A stretch of DNA of 64,000 nucleotides from MWDV01 sp002070715 (GTDB taxonomy: Bacteria > Verrucomicrobiota > Verrucomicrobiia > Limisphaerales > MWDV01), in the NCBI GenBank assembly GCA_035411585.1, contig DAONTI010000001.1, positions 124,001-188,000 of the forward strand, given 5' to 3'. Position 1 is the stretch's first letter, and every line of letters begins with the position of its first letter. Below the pieces are notes generated by a model. That model did no database searches. It saw nothing but the letters and a program-made list of their open reading frames with translations, and had not been told where the DNA came from. This document shows positions 18,096 to 26,956 of the stretch, piece by piece. The translations under genes and the position numbers were made by a program.

Positions 18096-18692
18096 TCAAT
18101 GCACATACCAGGGCGTGCCACTGGCAATCACTCCAACAAAATAGGAGGCCGCGTTGCCGAGCAGCGAGGCCACCAAGGCGCGCCGCCAGCTCACGCCAAT
18201 AAATCCGCCGCTCTGCAGAAACGGGGCGGCGGCCACCAGCTTGATGAGCACGGCGTCAGCCAGCACAACCCCCGGCTCCAGCAACCAGAGGGAGACGCGC
18301 TCAATGAGCGGCAGAAACGCGAATAAGAAAAGGGCCGTATTGGCCGCGATGAGGGTGAAAAATAACGGGACAATCAGTACGCCGGTCGAAACCAACACCA
18401 ACGTAACCAGGCTGGACTCGACCACGAGCGCCCAAAACGCGACGGCGGCGAACGCAAGCGCCGATTGCCCGTCCAACATCACCGGGTTGGCACGGGCGGC
18501 AAGCGGAAACAAGAGCAGTAACGCAATGAAAACGTGGAGAGCGCCCCACGGACGCCAACGCCCCGGCTTGACGATTGCCGCCGAAAACACCGGATCGGGG
18601 GCAGGCAACACCACCCGATGATCTGTGTCGTTCGACTGGCCGACGGAACGGCCAGACGTTGCAGCAATGGAGTTGGACCGTCCGGATTTCAT
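18096..18692 (-). CDS. Uncharacterised multi-span membrane protein
   Basis: The protein has 198 residues from the ATG at 18692; the frame extends 46 codons further, but that part is polar and without features. Residues about 50-70 form a signal-like hydrophobic segment ending in PLAARANPVMLDG, after which three or four hydrophobic helices follow (LAFAAVAFWALVVESSLVTLVLVS, VPLFFTLIAANTALFLFAF, VLADAVLIKLVAAAPF, ALVASLLGNAASYFVGVIA). There is a single internal GFIGVSWRR loop. I do not recognise the family. It has no close neighbour on its strand upstream. It could be an orphan inner-membrane protein; no function is proposed. Confidence 0.55.
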   Translation of the reverse strand: MKSGRSNSIAATSGRSVGQSNDTDHRVVLPAPDPVFSAAIVKPGRWRPWGALHVFIALLLLFPLAARANPVMLDGQSALAFAAVAFWALVVESSLVTLVLVSTGVLIVPLFFTLIAANTALFLFAFLPLIERVSLWLLEPGVVLADAVLIKLVAAAPFLQSGGFIGVSWRRALVASLLGNAASYFVGVIASGTPWYVH

Positions 18693-19113
18693 GCTTAATC
18701 GGGGCTGAATATCATCCCCGTCACCCAGCCAAATATACAAGTGTGCCCGGACGGGTGCCAAAGAAGCGCCGCGACAGACGGATCGGTTCGGCTCATGCGC
18801 CACTCTACATCGGATCGGTTGGACGGACAAGCCGGCGCAACACCCTTCCTGGTCGCCGCATCGTCATCATCAACGCCCCGCCACGCTCCGGCGTTTGTCA
18901 GCCCCTTCGGATGGTTCCCGCCCGAGCGCTGACATCGCGGCCTGACTTTACGGGCACTTTTTTTATTGACCAGGGCCTATTGCTCTTGCTAACGTGGTCG
19001 CAACAATTGAACGGAAAAAGGAATGCCTATGCCAATAGGGCTGTAAACCGGAAATAGCGAAACATACAGCCATTCGATCATGCGCAACTCAGCGCTCGTC
19101 CCGGATCACGTAT
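18693..19113. other. Divergent intergenic region before the kinase operon
   Basis: These 421 bases separate the minus-strand membrane protein from the kinase operon. TTGACC at 18966-18971 is a good -35-like hexamer, but the expected -10 position holds only a weak match (TAACGT), so the kinase promoter is not placed. The stretch 18950-19060 is richer in A and T than its surroundings, as expected of a control region. No RNA gene is recognised. Confidence 0.4.
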
Positions 19114-22086
19114 ATGGGTACCGAACCCATTAAACAACCAAGGCAAGGCGCTTACGACCGCCGCGCGGAGACCCTCCTCCCGGGCGACCTGTCCACCCAA
19201 CCGGGGCCCGCGTTGCCCCCGTCGCCCGCCGGCCCCGAAGCCGACATCCCCCTGCCTCTTGACTTGGACAACATCCAGGTCAACGAGGTTCTCGCCCGAG
19301 GGGGCATGGGCATCACCCTTCTCGGCGTCCGGACGAAGGGCTCCCCCCAGCGGGTGGTGGTTAAAATCCCGATCACTGCCGAGCCGCGCGTCCTGGAACG
19401 GTTCAAAAATGAGATTCGCATCCTCTCCGGGCTCAAACACCCAAACATTGTCCGCTTCATACAGGCTGGCGAAACCGACATCCCCTTCCCCCAAGGAGCC
19501 CGAAAGCTCCCCTGGCTGGCCATGGAATACCTTTCCGGGGACAGCCTGCGCGCCATTCTCAAGAAACAGACAAAGGCGCGCTGGCAGGACGTGCTTCCCT
19601 TGCTCAACGATGTTTTGCACGCGCTTGATTACCTCCATACCGAGAACCTCTGCCACCGGGACATCAAACCCGACAACCTGATTTTCGACCCCCAAGCCGG
19701 GGTCTGGAAGCTCGTGGACTTCGGCATCGCCAAAGAACTCATTGATAACCTGCGGCTCACCATGACCATGGCGGAGGCCAATCCCGGCGCTTGGGATTAC
19801 ATGTCCCCCGAGCAGTCCCGGGGTCAGCGCCTGGACATCCGGAGCGACATCTACTCCCTCGGCCTCACCGCGTGGGAGGCGCTCATCGGTGTGGTGCCGC
19901 GGCCGGGCGCGGGCTTCCCCAGCGCCATGCTCGGCCCCGAAAACGTTCCCCCGGATGTGGACACGCTCATTGCCAAGATGACCGCGCATAATCCGGAGGA
20001 CCGCTACCAAACCCCGGCGGAAGTTCTGGCCGCCCTTCGCGAGGGGGCTGGAGAAATAGAACGAAAGGAAAAAACCCGGAAGACGCGTGCGACGCTGGCC
20101 CGCCGTCTCGCGATCGGCACGGGGATTGCCGCCGCCACCGCCCTCGCGTGGTTCGTTGCCGATCATTTTCAAGAGCAGAGCATCGCGAAAATTTCAGGCT
20201 CCCGCACCTCTTCGGGTCCCGAGCTCCTCCGCAGACTTCACGAGTTGGAAGAATTCCGCAAACAACATCGGTTCTGGGGCCGGCGCTACGCCGATCCCGC
20301 GTACGAGGAAGCCCAGCGGAAGGCCGACGAGGAGGAACTCCCAAGAATGAGGAATGCTTGCGCGGCTCTAATGGCAGAGCTGGCCGACGCCAACCTCTCG
20401 GATGAGGATAAGTTCAACCGCTGCGAGGCTTTCTACAAAACTTATCATGGGGTCCGCCCCGACGATCCGGAGGTCAAAGCAATACATATTCACCGTGATG
20501 AATTCGACGCAAAAATAACGACGGCCAAGGCGGATGCGCTGGCGGCGAAAGGGCAAATGAAGGAAGCTCTCGCGCTCTGCGATCAGGCTGAGAGTAGATG
20601 CACCGCCCCCGCAGCGGTAACAACGATCACCGAGGCCCGCGGGCGCATCGCCGATGCGTATGCCAAAGCCAAGCTGGCCGAAATTGAACCCCTCTTGGCG
20701 GCAAAAACGGAGCCGGCCCTTGCCCAAGCCCAAACGATTCTTACCGAAGTGGAAAAAATCGTCGGCCCCCGGACGGCCATCCAATCCGAGAAACAAAGGA
20801 TGGATGACGTCCTCTGGACCGTCATTTCGGAAGAGGCCAATTCAGCGCTTAACCACAATGACTGGGAAACTGCGCGTCGGGCCTATGACCGTTACATTGA
20901 GATTTCCACGTTAAAAAGCCACAGAGCTGAAGCCGTTCGTAATCGAGACGCTGCCGTCCGCAAGGCCGACGACGACTTTTACACAGCCGCAGTCAAGCGC
21001 GCGGAGGATCATCTCCAGCGGAAAGAATACACCCTGGCCCGCCGGGCCTACGACCAGTATCTAGAAATCGCCCCTCTGCAGGCGCATCGCGAGGAGGTTG
21101 CACAGGCCAAACAAAGAATCGGGGAGCTGGCGGATGATAACGATTGGCTGACCGTCAGGGATTCGGCCGACCGGAACCTGGCCCAGCATACCTTCAAGCA
21201 GGCGACCGACGACTACCAGAACTACCTCAAAAAGTGGCCGGACGGCCGCCACTCCGTTGAAGCCAGACAGGCGCTCGGCCAGGTCGTGAACAGGCACTTC
21301 CAGTACCTGCTTGGCATTGAGAACTACGACGACTTCCAGGAAGAATTTAACAAGGTCAGCGAAATGTATCCCGGTGAGCGCGCCTGGCAGCAAAAGGCCC
21401 GCTTCCGGCTGGTGTACCACGTCCACGGAGAAGTATGCCGATTGTGGAATGATCTGATGAAAAATAACATTCTCCCCACCACAGCCGCCGACAAGGTCAG
21501 CCAGCTAAAATACAGCCGGGCCGACCCCGACAAACGCCAGTATCTCGATCGCCTCATCGAGGCCTTTAAACAATACACTCAAATCCAAGATAAACAATAC
21601 ACTCAAATCCAAGATATTCAGTGCTTGAACTACTTCCTCTACCTGTGGCAACGCCCTCCGAGCGACTGCGATATCAAGCTAAATCAACCCACTGTTTTTC
21701 GCATCACACTGGATTCCGTCAGTGTCGAACTCTCGGACTTGAAATTCAAAGACATCAAAGGCAAATTTGGGTTTAATGCGGACCCTCGGATCAGAATCAT
21801 TTTACAGCGGGATGACGAGGCCGCAGGCTACCCGGCCATTTCCGAGGTCTTCAACCAACTCGGGCCCGTCAACCAAAAATTTTTTTCTCTCTCAATAAAG
21901 AAATCTCTATACTTAAAAAAGGGATCCGAGGTGCTTCGCGTGGTGCTGGACGATGCTGACCGCATGGGTAGAAAAGGCATTTTCAATGTACTCTTTTGGA
22001 CGACAACTACGGCGGGCACTTCGCGCCCCTTAAAATACACCTCCCCTGACGGTTCTACCATCACCCTCTCCTGTACTCAACAGTGA
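19114..22086 (+). CDS. Transmembrane Ser/Thr protein kinase with long C-terminal helical-repeat region
   Basis: The protein has 990 residues. A eukaryotic-type kinase domain spans about residues 50-315: the glycine loop is LARGGMGITLLG, the ATP-binding Lys is in VVVKIP, the catalytic loop is HRDIKPDN, the metal-binding motif is DFGIAKE and the P+1 region is MSPEQSRG. All catalytic residues are present. One membrane helix lies at about 333-350 (AIGTGIAAATALAWFVADHF), so the kinase faces the cytoplasm and the remaining 640 residues the periplasm. The distal part is alpha-helical with TPR-like repeats (DWETARRAYDRYIEI and YTLARRAYDQYLEI are repeated units). A 24-bp exact tandem duplication occurs at 21568-21615. 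It is the first gene of an operon with an anchored protein and an FHA-ABC transporter, a likely phosphorylation target. Confidence 0.9.
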   Translation: MGTEPIKQPRQGAYDRRAETLLPGDLSTQPGPALPPSPAGPEADIPLPLDLDNIQVNEVLARGGMGITLLGVRTKGSPQRVVVKIPITAEPRVLERFKNEIRILSGLKHPNIVRFIQAGETDIPFPQGARKLPWLAMEYLSGDSLRAILKKQTKARWQDVLPLLNDVLHALDYLHTENLCHRDIKPDNLIFDPQAGVWKLVDFGIAKELIDNLRLTMTMAEANPGAWDYMSPEQSRGQRLDIRSDIYSLGLTAWEALIGVVPRPGAGFPSAMLGPENVPPDVDTLIAKMTAHNPEDRYQTPAEVLAALREGAGEIERKEKTRKTRATLARRLAIGTGIAAATALAWFVADHFQEQSIAKISGSRTSSGPELLRRLHELEEFRKQHRFWGRRYADPAYEEAQRKADEEELPRMRNACAALMAELADANLSDEDKFNRCEAFYKTYHGVRPDDPEVKAIHIHRDEFDAKITTAKADALAAKGQMKEALALCDQAESRCTAPAAVTTITEARGRIADAYAKAKLAEIEPLLAAKTEPALAQAQTILTEVEKIVGPRTAIQSEKQRMDDVLWTVISEEANSALNHNDWETARRAYDRYIEISTLKSHRAEAVRNRDAAVRKADDDFYTAAVKRAEDHLQRKEYTLARRAYDQYLEIAPLQAHREEVAQAKQRIGELADDNDWLTVRDSADRNLAQHTFKQATDDYQNYLKKWPDGRHSVEARQALGQVVNRHFQYLLGIENYDDFQEEFNKVSEMYPGERAWQQKARFRLVYHVHGEVCRLWNDLMKNNILPTTAADKVSQLKYSRADPDKRQYLDRLIEAFKQYTQIQDKQYTQIQDIQCLNYFLYLWQRPPSDCDIKLNQPTVFRITLDSVSVELSDLKFKDIKGKFGFNADPRIRIILQRDDEAAGYPAISEVFNQLGPVNQKFFSLSIKKSLYLKKGSEVLRVVLDDADRMGRKGIFNVLFWTTTTAGTSRPLKYTSPDGSTITLSCTQQ
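21568..21615 (+). repeat. Perfect 24-bp in-frame tandem duplication
   Basis: Bases 21568-21591 and 21592-21615 are identical and encode KQYTQIQD twice in the periplasmic part of the Ser/Thr kinase. Being a whole number of codons it keeps the frame. The absence of any base difference suggests a recent duplication or an assembly artefact. Confidence 0.9.
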
Positions 22087-22093
22087 CTAAATC

Positions 22094-23401
22094 ATGAACT
22101 TCATCCTCAAAATCCTCGCTGCCGTTGCGCTCGTTGCCATAATAATTGCCGCAGCGGTCTTTATCCTCGCCCATGTCGGTCCATCGAAACCCCCGGCCCC
22201 GGCCGCGCCGGTCGCGAAGCAGCCAGAAGCCCAGTCCCCCGTCCCAGCCGGGGGTGCCTCCTACCGCCCCGATCCGCGGTCTGTTCCGCAGTTTACCAAC
22301 ACCATTGAAGTCGCCTCCCTTCCCATCCAGCCGACCTATCGACCAATCAACCAACCGGCCTATCTTCAAATGCTCCGGCAGGAAGGCAAGACCTACCGCA
22401 GCGTCGTTTTGGGCAAGCTGTCCGGCCGGGCCAGCAAAGCCGATTGGGGCCTCCAAGGCACCGCCCACTTCAACTACCTCTACGGCTTGGAATCCACCGC
22501 CAAGGTTCTGCGCAACGACGGCGTGACCATCGTCGAGGAGCGCAATTTCACCAAAGTCCAGGAAGAGCTCCTTGTCTCCGAGTACGAAGTCGGCATCGAG
22601 CTGGGCGAACGGATCAATAAAATATTGTCGTTCGTCGAGTTGTTTGGCGAACGGGCCTTTGCGGCAGGAGTCACCAGTGGCATTGGGGCCGGCGCCTCGT
22701 TCGGGGCGAACGCCATCCGGCAGTTGGACGGGACGACCATCCCCATCAAGAAAGGGTGGGTGGACATGGCCCGCAACATGGGGGTTTTCAAGGATTTTCC
22801 CCGGATTGACCCCGAGAAATTCGAGCGGGAGCTCCGGATGTTCACCTCGGGCACGAATGACCGGCTGCTCGAGGGCAAAACCGTGCGCCTCACTTTTGTG
22901 GACGGCCAGGGCATTACGCAGATCGAACCGATCAACTGCGTCCTCAGCGAAAAGGAACGGGACGTGATCATCCGCTCCAACTTCGCCCTCGATCACTACA
23001 TCTTTCCGGACCGGCAGATCAGCCCGGGCGAAGAATGGGAAATTGACGGCGACGTCCTCGGCGGATTCCTCGATCCGCGCCTCGACGGGAAAGCCGGCGG
23101 CAAGGTCACCATCACGCGAATCCCCGACTTCACCGGCGCTGATGGAAGCATATCCAAGCGGCTCAAGATCCCCCGAGGCAACATTGTGGTGCAAGACGTC
23201 GGCGGTACCCGGGCGGTTACCGGACAACTCACCGGTATTACCGGAATACTGGCCATTCCCGACGCCATTCAGGTCATCAGCAGCGCCTCCCTCAAAGGAT
23301 ATGCCGACTATCAGAACGTCAGCACCGACCACCTCTTGTTCGCCGCCAAGCACACCGTCAGGCCCAAGTTTGAAGTCCAGTATCGCTGCACCGTGGACTA
23401 G
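22094..23401 (+). CDS. Membrane-anchored protein of unknown function in kinase/FHA-ABC operon
   Basis: The protein has 435 residues. One N-terminal membrane segment (ILKILAAVALVAIIIAAAVFILAHV) is followed by a proline-rich linker (PSKPPAPAAPVAKQPEAQSP) and about 370 residues of a soluble, probably periplasmic, mixed alpha/beta region. I recognise no domain. Notable segments are ERINKILSFVELFGERAF, an FVDGQGITQIEPINCVLSEKERDV block and PGEEWEIDGDVLGGFLDP. It starts 7 bp after the kinase stop and ends 3 bp before the FHA-ABC start, so it is surely cotranscribed and probably works with them, for instance as a periplasmic partner or export substrate. That role is inference from position only. Confidence 0.75.
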   Translation: MNFILKILAAVALVAIIIAAAVFILAHVGPSKPPAPAAPVAKQPEAQSPVPAGGASYRPDPRSVPQFTNTIEVASLPIQPTYRPINQPAYLQMLRQEGKTYRSVVLGKLSGRASKADWGLQGTAHFNYLYGLESTAKVLRNDGVTIVEERNFTKVQEELLVSEYEVGIELGERINKILSFVELFGERAFAAGVTSGIGAGASFGANAIRQLDGTTIPIKKGWVDMARNMGVFKDFPRIDPEKFERELRMFTSGTNDRLLEGKTVRLTFVDGQGITQIEPINCVLSEKERDVIIRSNFALDHYIFPDRQISPGEEWEIDGDVLGGFLDPRLDGKAGGKVTITRIPDFTGADGSISKRLKIPRGNIVVQDVGGTRAVTGQLTGITGILAIPDAIQVISSASLKGYADYQNVSTDHLLFAAKHTVRPKFEVQYRCTVD

Positions 23402-23404
23402 CCC

Positions 23405-25822
23405 ATGTACTTGGTCTGCCCAAAGTGCCGGCGCGCGGTCCCCGCGCCCCTCGCGAAGACAGGCTTCAACTGCACACTCTGCAAGCACGCCTGGGAACCG
23501 CCGGCCATGGAGTTCGCCGCGGCGTATTTTTGCGAGCTGCCCGCCCTGGCGGTTGCGCTGCGGGCGGCCAGCGGGGAGCGGTTCCCGATCTCCTCGTTCC
23601 CGGCCACCGTTGGCCGGGACAGCGACTTCAAGGAACTTCAGAGGAACCGGGCGGTCTCCCGCGAGCATTTCCGCGTCAATGTCAGCGATGACGGCATCAC
23701 CGTCACCGACCTTGGCAGCCGCGGCGGCACCTTCCTGAACGCCGCCCAACTCCCGGCCAACACGCCCCACCCTTTCACACCAGCCGACACGCTTTGCGTC
23801 TCGGGGGTCGAGTTAACGCTCGAACTCTCCTTTTGTCCGCCGGCCCCGCAGCCCCCGGCGGACCAGCCCGGACCGGAAACCATCCACCTGCCCAATTCCG
23901 CCTCCCGGATGACCGTTGGCGGGCCACTCTCCCCCGCCGACATCAAAATCCAAGGCTGCGAGGCCCCGAAACCGATTGCGTGCTTTTATACACCGCCCCA
24001 GGGTTCCGGCTGGGCGCTTCTCGCGCTCGAACACGGTGCCGTCACGGTAAACGGCGAACCCATCCTGGCCTGCACACTCCAGCCCGACGACGAAGTCTCA
24101 TTGGGCCCCTTCCGCTACCGGTATTCTCCCGAGGGCACCGCGCTCCGCCCCGTCGCGGCGGCTGACACCGTCGGCCTGGCCGCTCGAAAAATCGGTTTCT
24201 CCGTGCGAACGCCCACCGGCCCCAAGGCCATCCTCGCCGGGGCCACCTTGGACATTCCGGCCGGCCGCCTCACCGCCATCATCGGGGCGAGCGGCAGCGG
24301 CAAGTCCACCCTGGCGAAAATCCTGATTGGCGCCCTCGTTGCCGAGTCGGGCGAGCTCTTGTTTGCGGGGCAGTCCATTGCCCCCCCGGCCTATCCCGAG
24401 CGGGTTGCTGGCTTGATCGCTTTTGTGCCGCAGGAGGACATCGTTCATCCGGAACTTACGATTCAAGAAACACTGGATTACGCCGCTTCCATCCGCCTGT
24501 CCGGGCACGCCACGCCAGCCGAGAAAGCGGCCCGGGTCGCCCGGATTCTTGACGAACTCGATCTCCTCGATCACCGGGACAAGCCGGTCAGCGCGCTCAG
24601 CGGGGGCCAGCGCAAAAGGGTCAACGTCGCCGTAGAACTCCTTTCCTCCCCCCAAATTCTCTTCCTGGACGAGCCCACCACCGGCCTCGACACCGGGACC
24701 GAGGAGCAGATTTTGACGTGCCTCCGCCGGCTGGCCTGCCAGGGGCGCACCGTGGTGTTCATCACTCACTCCCTCCCCGCCATGGATCAGGCCGACCATG
24801 TCGTCATCCTGCACGCCGACAGCGCCGGGGGGCGTGTCCTCGCCCAAGGCGCGCCTGGTCTGCTGAAGCGGCAACACCGGCTTGCCGATTGGAGCGCTCT
24901 CTTCCCGCGCAGCGAAACCCGCTCCACCCAGACGCCCCCCGCCGCCGTCCGCCCCACAAAGGCGCTCGCCAAGCTCGCCCTCAAGTCCCCCGGCTTTCTG
25001 ACCCTGCTGTTACGGTACGTCTCCATTTGGGCGGCCAAACCCATTGCCTCCTTCCTTATCTTGCTCGGCCTCCCGGCTCTGCTGGGGTTGCTCATTCGTA
25101 TCGCCGTCCCCACCGACGGCCCAGCCGGACACGACCGTATTCTCTTTGGCGTCATCTGCGCCTTCTGGCTCGGAATGAACCAAACCGTGCGCGAAATCGT
25201 GAAGGAGCGAACCATCATGCTCCGGGAGCAATTTGCCGGGGTTGCTACGGCCAGCTATCTCTTTTCAAAGGTGGGCTTCTTTTTCGTAATCGCCTTCTTC
25301 CAAGCGGGCCTCCTCGCCGCGCCGATGCTTTGGCTCCGTGTCGAGGGGATGGACATTACCGTGGTCCACTCGGAAATGGAATGCCCGGTCTCCATCTTTT
25401 GGTGCGTCCTTTGGGCCGGGCTGTGCGCCGGGGCCAGTCTGGGCCTGTTTCTTTCAACGGCCTGTCTATTCATCCGGGGGCAGGGGGAAATCTGGGCCGT
25501 ACTCCTCGTCATCCTGGTTACCCTTCCGCAAATCCTTTTCTCCCCCAAAGTGCTCGGCGACCTGGTCGAAAAGACGGCCGACTACCACGCCTTCATCTTT
25601 ATCGACTCGGACCGAAAACTGGCCGAAATTGCCAGCTACTTTACCGCGTCGCGCTATCTGTACCTGCCGCTCGCCGCCTACCAGAATCTAAAGGGTGATT
25701 ACGCTGCAATCCTCACTTTTAACGGCGCCATTCTGGCCGCCTTCTCGCTCTGCTGCCTCATCCTCGCGTGGCTGACGCTCGAACTCTTTATCCACCATAA
25801 ACGAACCCAAACTCATTGGTAA
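23405..25822 (+). CDS. FHA-domain ABC transporter (ABCG-type, ATPase and permease in one chain)
   Basis: The protein has 805 residues. It begins with a zinc ribbon (CPKC near residue 5 and CTLC near 23). An FHA domain follows at about 58-120, with VGRDSDF, SREHF and the GGTFLN turn that reads phospho-threonine. A second region around 170-250 looks like a degenerate FHA repeat (TVNGEPI). The ATPase domain at about 265-480 has Walker A GASGSGKST, signature LSGGQRKRVNVA and Walker B ILFLDEPTTGLD. The last 270 residues form an ABC2-type membrane domain with about six helices. One chain of NBD then TMD is the ABCG order, which usually dimerises and exports lipids or other hydrophobic cargo. Domain order matches mycobacterial Rv1747, which is controlled by the neighbouring kinase PknF. 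Confidence 0.9.
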   Translation: MYLVCPKCRRAVPAPLAKTGFNCTLCKHAWEPPAMEFAAAYFCELPALAVALRAASGERFPISSFPATVGRDSDFKELQRNRAVSREHFRVNVSDDGITVTDLGSRGGTFLNAAQLPANTPHPFTPADTLCVSGVELTLELSFCPPAPQPPADQPGPETIHLPNSASRMTVGGPLSPADIKIQGCEAPKPIACFYTPPQGSGWALLALEHGAVTVNGEPILACTLQPDDEVSLGPFRYRYSPEGTALRPVAAADTVGLAARKIGFSVRTPTGPKAILAGATLDIPAGRLTAIIGASGSGKSTLAKILIGALVAESGELLFAGQSIAPPAYPERVAGLIAFVPQEDIVHPELTIQETLDYAASIRLSGHATPAEKAARVARILDELDLLDHRDKPVSALSGGQRKRVNVAVELLSSPQILFLDEPTTGLDTGTEEQILTCLRRLACQGRTVVFITHSLPAMDQADHVVILHADSAGGRVLAQGAPGLLKRQHRLADWSALFPRSETRSTQTPPAAVRPTKALAKLALKSPGFLTLLLRYVSIWAAKPIASFLILLGLPALLGLLIRIAVPTDGPAGHDRILFGVICAFWLGMNQTVREIVKERTIMLREQFAGVATASYLFSKVGFFFVIAFFQAGLLAAPMLWLRVEGMDITVVHSEMECPVSIFWCVLWAGLCAGASLGLFLSTACLFIRGQGEIWAVLLVILVTLPQILFSPKVLGDLVEKTADYHAFIFIDSDRKLAEIASYFTASRYLYLPLAAYQNLKGDYAAILTFNGAILAAFSLCCLILAWLTLELFIHHKRTQTHW

Positions 25823-25972
25823 CCCAATCTACGATGATCCGCGGCCACGCCGGAGGCTCCGCCGTTCAATGCCCTTTCAGTCCGGCTCGGGTGCGGGAAA
25901 CACCTCCCCGACCCGCCGGCGATGGTGTCAGACGTCGGTTCACCCATGCTTCATTGCGGGCGGCGAAACTGC

Positions 25973-26000
25973 TTGCGACCCTTTGGGATTGAGGCATAAT
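25973..26000 (+). promoter_or_regulatory. Weak candidate promoter upstream of tRNA-Met
   Basis: TTGCGA at 25973-25978 and CATAAT at 25995-26000 are 16 bp apart. The -10-like hexamer matches 5 of 6 bases. It lies about 110 bp before the tRNA, so it may serve the tRNA or be fortuitous. The rest of the 291-base gap after the FHA-ABC gene shows no gene. Confidence 0.25.
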
Positions 26001-26113
26001 TAACGCCCGATGATGGACGCGGCAAGCGGCGTGGCGGGCTGACAAAAACGGATGGCGGCAAGCAGTTTCAGCCGGTCAAGAATGGCCGCCAATCATCGGA
26101 TGAAAACTGGTTG

Positions 26114-26188
26114 GCCAGGGTAGCTCAGCGGTAGAGCAGGGGACTCATAAGCCCTTGGTCGGGGGTTCGATTCCCTCCCCTGGCACCA
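26114..26188 (+). tRNA. tRNA-Met (anticodon CAU)
   Basis: A full cloverleaf can be drawn by hand. The acceptor stem GCCAGGG pairs with CCCTGGC over 7 bp, followed by discriminator A and an encoded CCA. The D arm is GCTC/GAGC. The anticodon loop CTCATAA holds CAT at 26146-26148. The T arm GGGGG/CCCTC carries the TTCGATT loop. The lowest anticodon-stem pair is an A-G mismatch. The standard acceptor pair G1-C72 argues for elongator Met, although a tRNA-Ile with modified C34 (lysidine) cannot be excluded without a comparison. Confidence 0.93.
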
Positions 26189-26390
26189 GCCGGTGTCCGC
26201 TGGATTACGGAGATTTTCCCCGCATCAATACGCACAAGAAATCTGCCGTCCCGCCATTGTGTTGCGGTCGTTTTTTGCGTAAGGTGGAAAGGCGGTGCGC
26301 AACCGGGAAAACAAGTGAGCCACCAATGTCATTATCATACATTAATAGCCCGGTTGCCAGGTTCACGCCGCAGATAGAAAGAACAACAAC

Positions 26391-26741
26391 ATGAAAATGA
26401 AAACCAACGGCACCTCGGGCTTCACTCTCGTGGAAATCATGATTGTGGTGGCCATCATCGGTCTGCTGGCCACGGTGGCGGTTCCGAACTTTGTTCGGGC
26501 GCGCGGCACGGCCCAGAAAAACGCCTGCATCAGCAACCTGCGGCAGATTGACGGCGCCAAACAACAATGGGCCTTCGAAAACCGCAAAAGCGACGAAGCG
26601 GTCCCCGGCGAGGATGACATCAAAGTCTATCTCAGCAAAAACCTGATGCCGAGCTGTCCGGGCGGCGGCACCTACACGATTGGGGCCGTCAACGCGGACC
26701 CGACCTGCAGCAAGGAAGGTCACGAATTGACGCTGCCTTGA
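26391..26741 (+). CDS. Small pseudopilin with prepilin N-terminal methylation motif
   Basis: The protein has 116 residues. A short basic leader ends at the prepilin peptidase site SG^FTLVEIMIVVAIIGLLATVAV, with Gly-1, Phe+1 and Glu+5 as in type IV pilins and type II secretion pseudopilins. The mature part is small, with RARGTAQKNACISNLRQIDGAKQQW and three Cys. This resembles GspG-like or minor pilin subunits that are common in multiple copies in Verrucomicrobiota. No pilus or secretion assembly genes are nearby, so it is an orphan copy that must rely on machinery encoded elsewhere. A strong terminator follows, so it is a single-gene unit. Confidence 0.85.
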   Translation: MKMKTNGTSGFTLVEIMIVVAIIGLLATVAVPNFVRARGTAQKNACISNLRQIDGAKQQWAFENRKSDEAVPGEDDIKVYLSKNLMPSCPGGGTYTIGAVNADPTCSKEGHELTLP

Positions 26742-26763
26742 GTTTCTCCTTGGTTCAGCACAC

Positions 26764-26794
26764 GCCCGGGGCCGACGCCGCCCCGGGCTTTTTT
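26764..26794 (+). terminator. Rho-independent terminator after the pseudopilin gene
   Basis: GCCCGGGGC at 26764-26772 pairs with 26780-26788 (9 bp, loop of 7) and is followed by six T at 26789-26794. It lies 22 bp after the stop codon. Confidence 0.9.
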
Positions 26795-26956
26795 GTTTGA
26801 ACGCCTTTCTGATGGCACCGCCGATCATACCGCCGGGCCGACACTGGCTTGACAGCAGCGCGGGGTCGGCAATGCTAAAACCGTGATGATGATTAACCGC
26901 CGAACGCCCACCCGGCTTCCCGGAGATTGGAGCGGCGCCAGCTTTTTACGCGTGCC

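Noticed and set aside
18966..18995. Promoter for the kinase operon
   Set aside because: The TTGACC hexamer is good but no -10 hexamer better than 3 of 6 lies at 16-18 bp spacing.
22061..23770. Open frame of 569 codons on the minus strand opposite the anchored protein and FHA-ABC genes
   Set aside because: No motif; the plus strand carries the real operon with short gaps. A by-product of high GC content at third positions.
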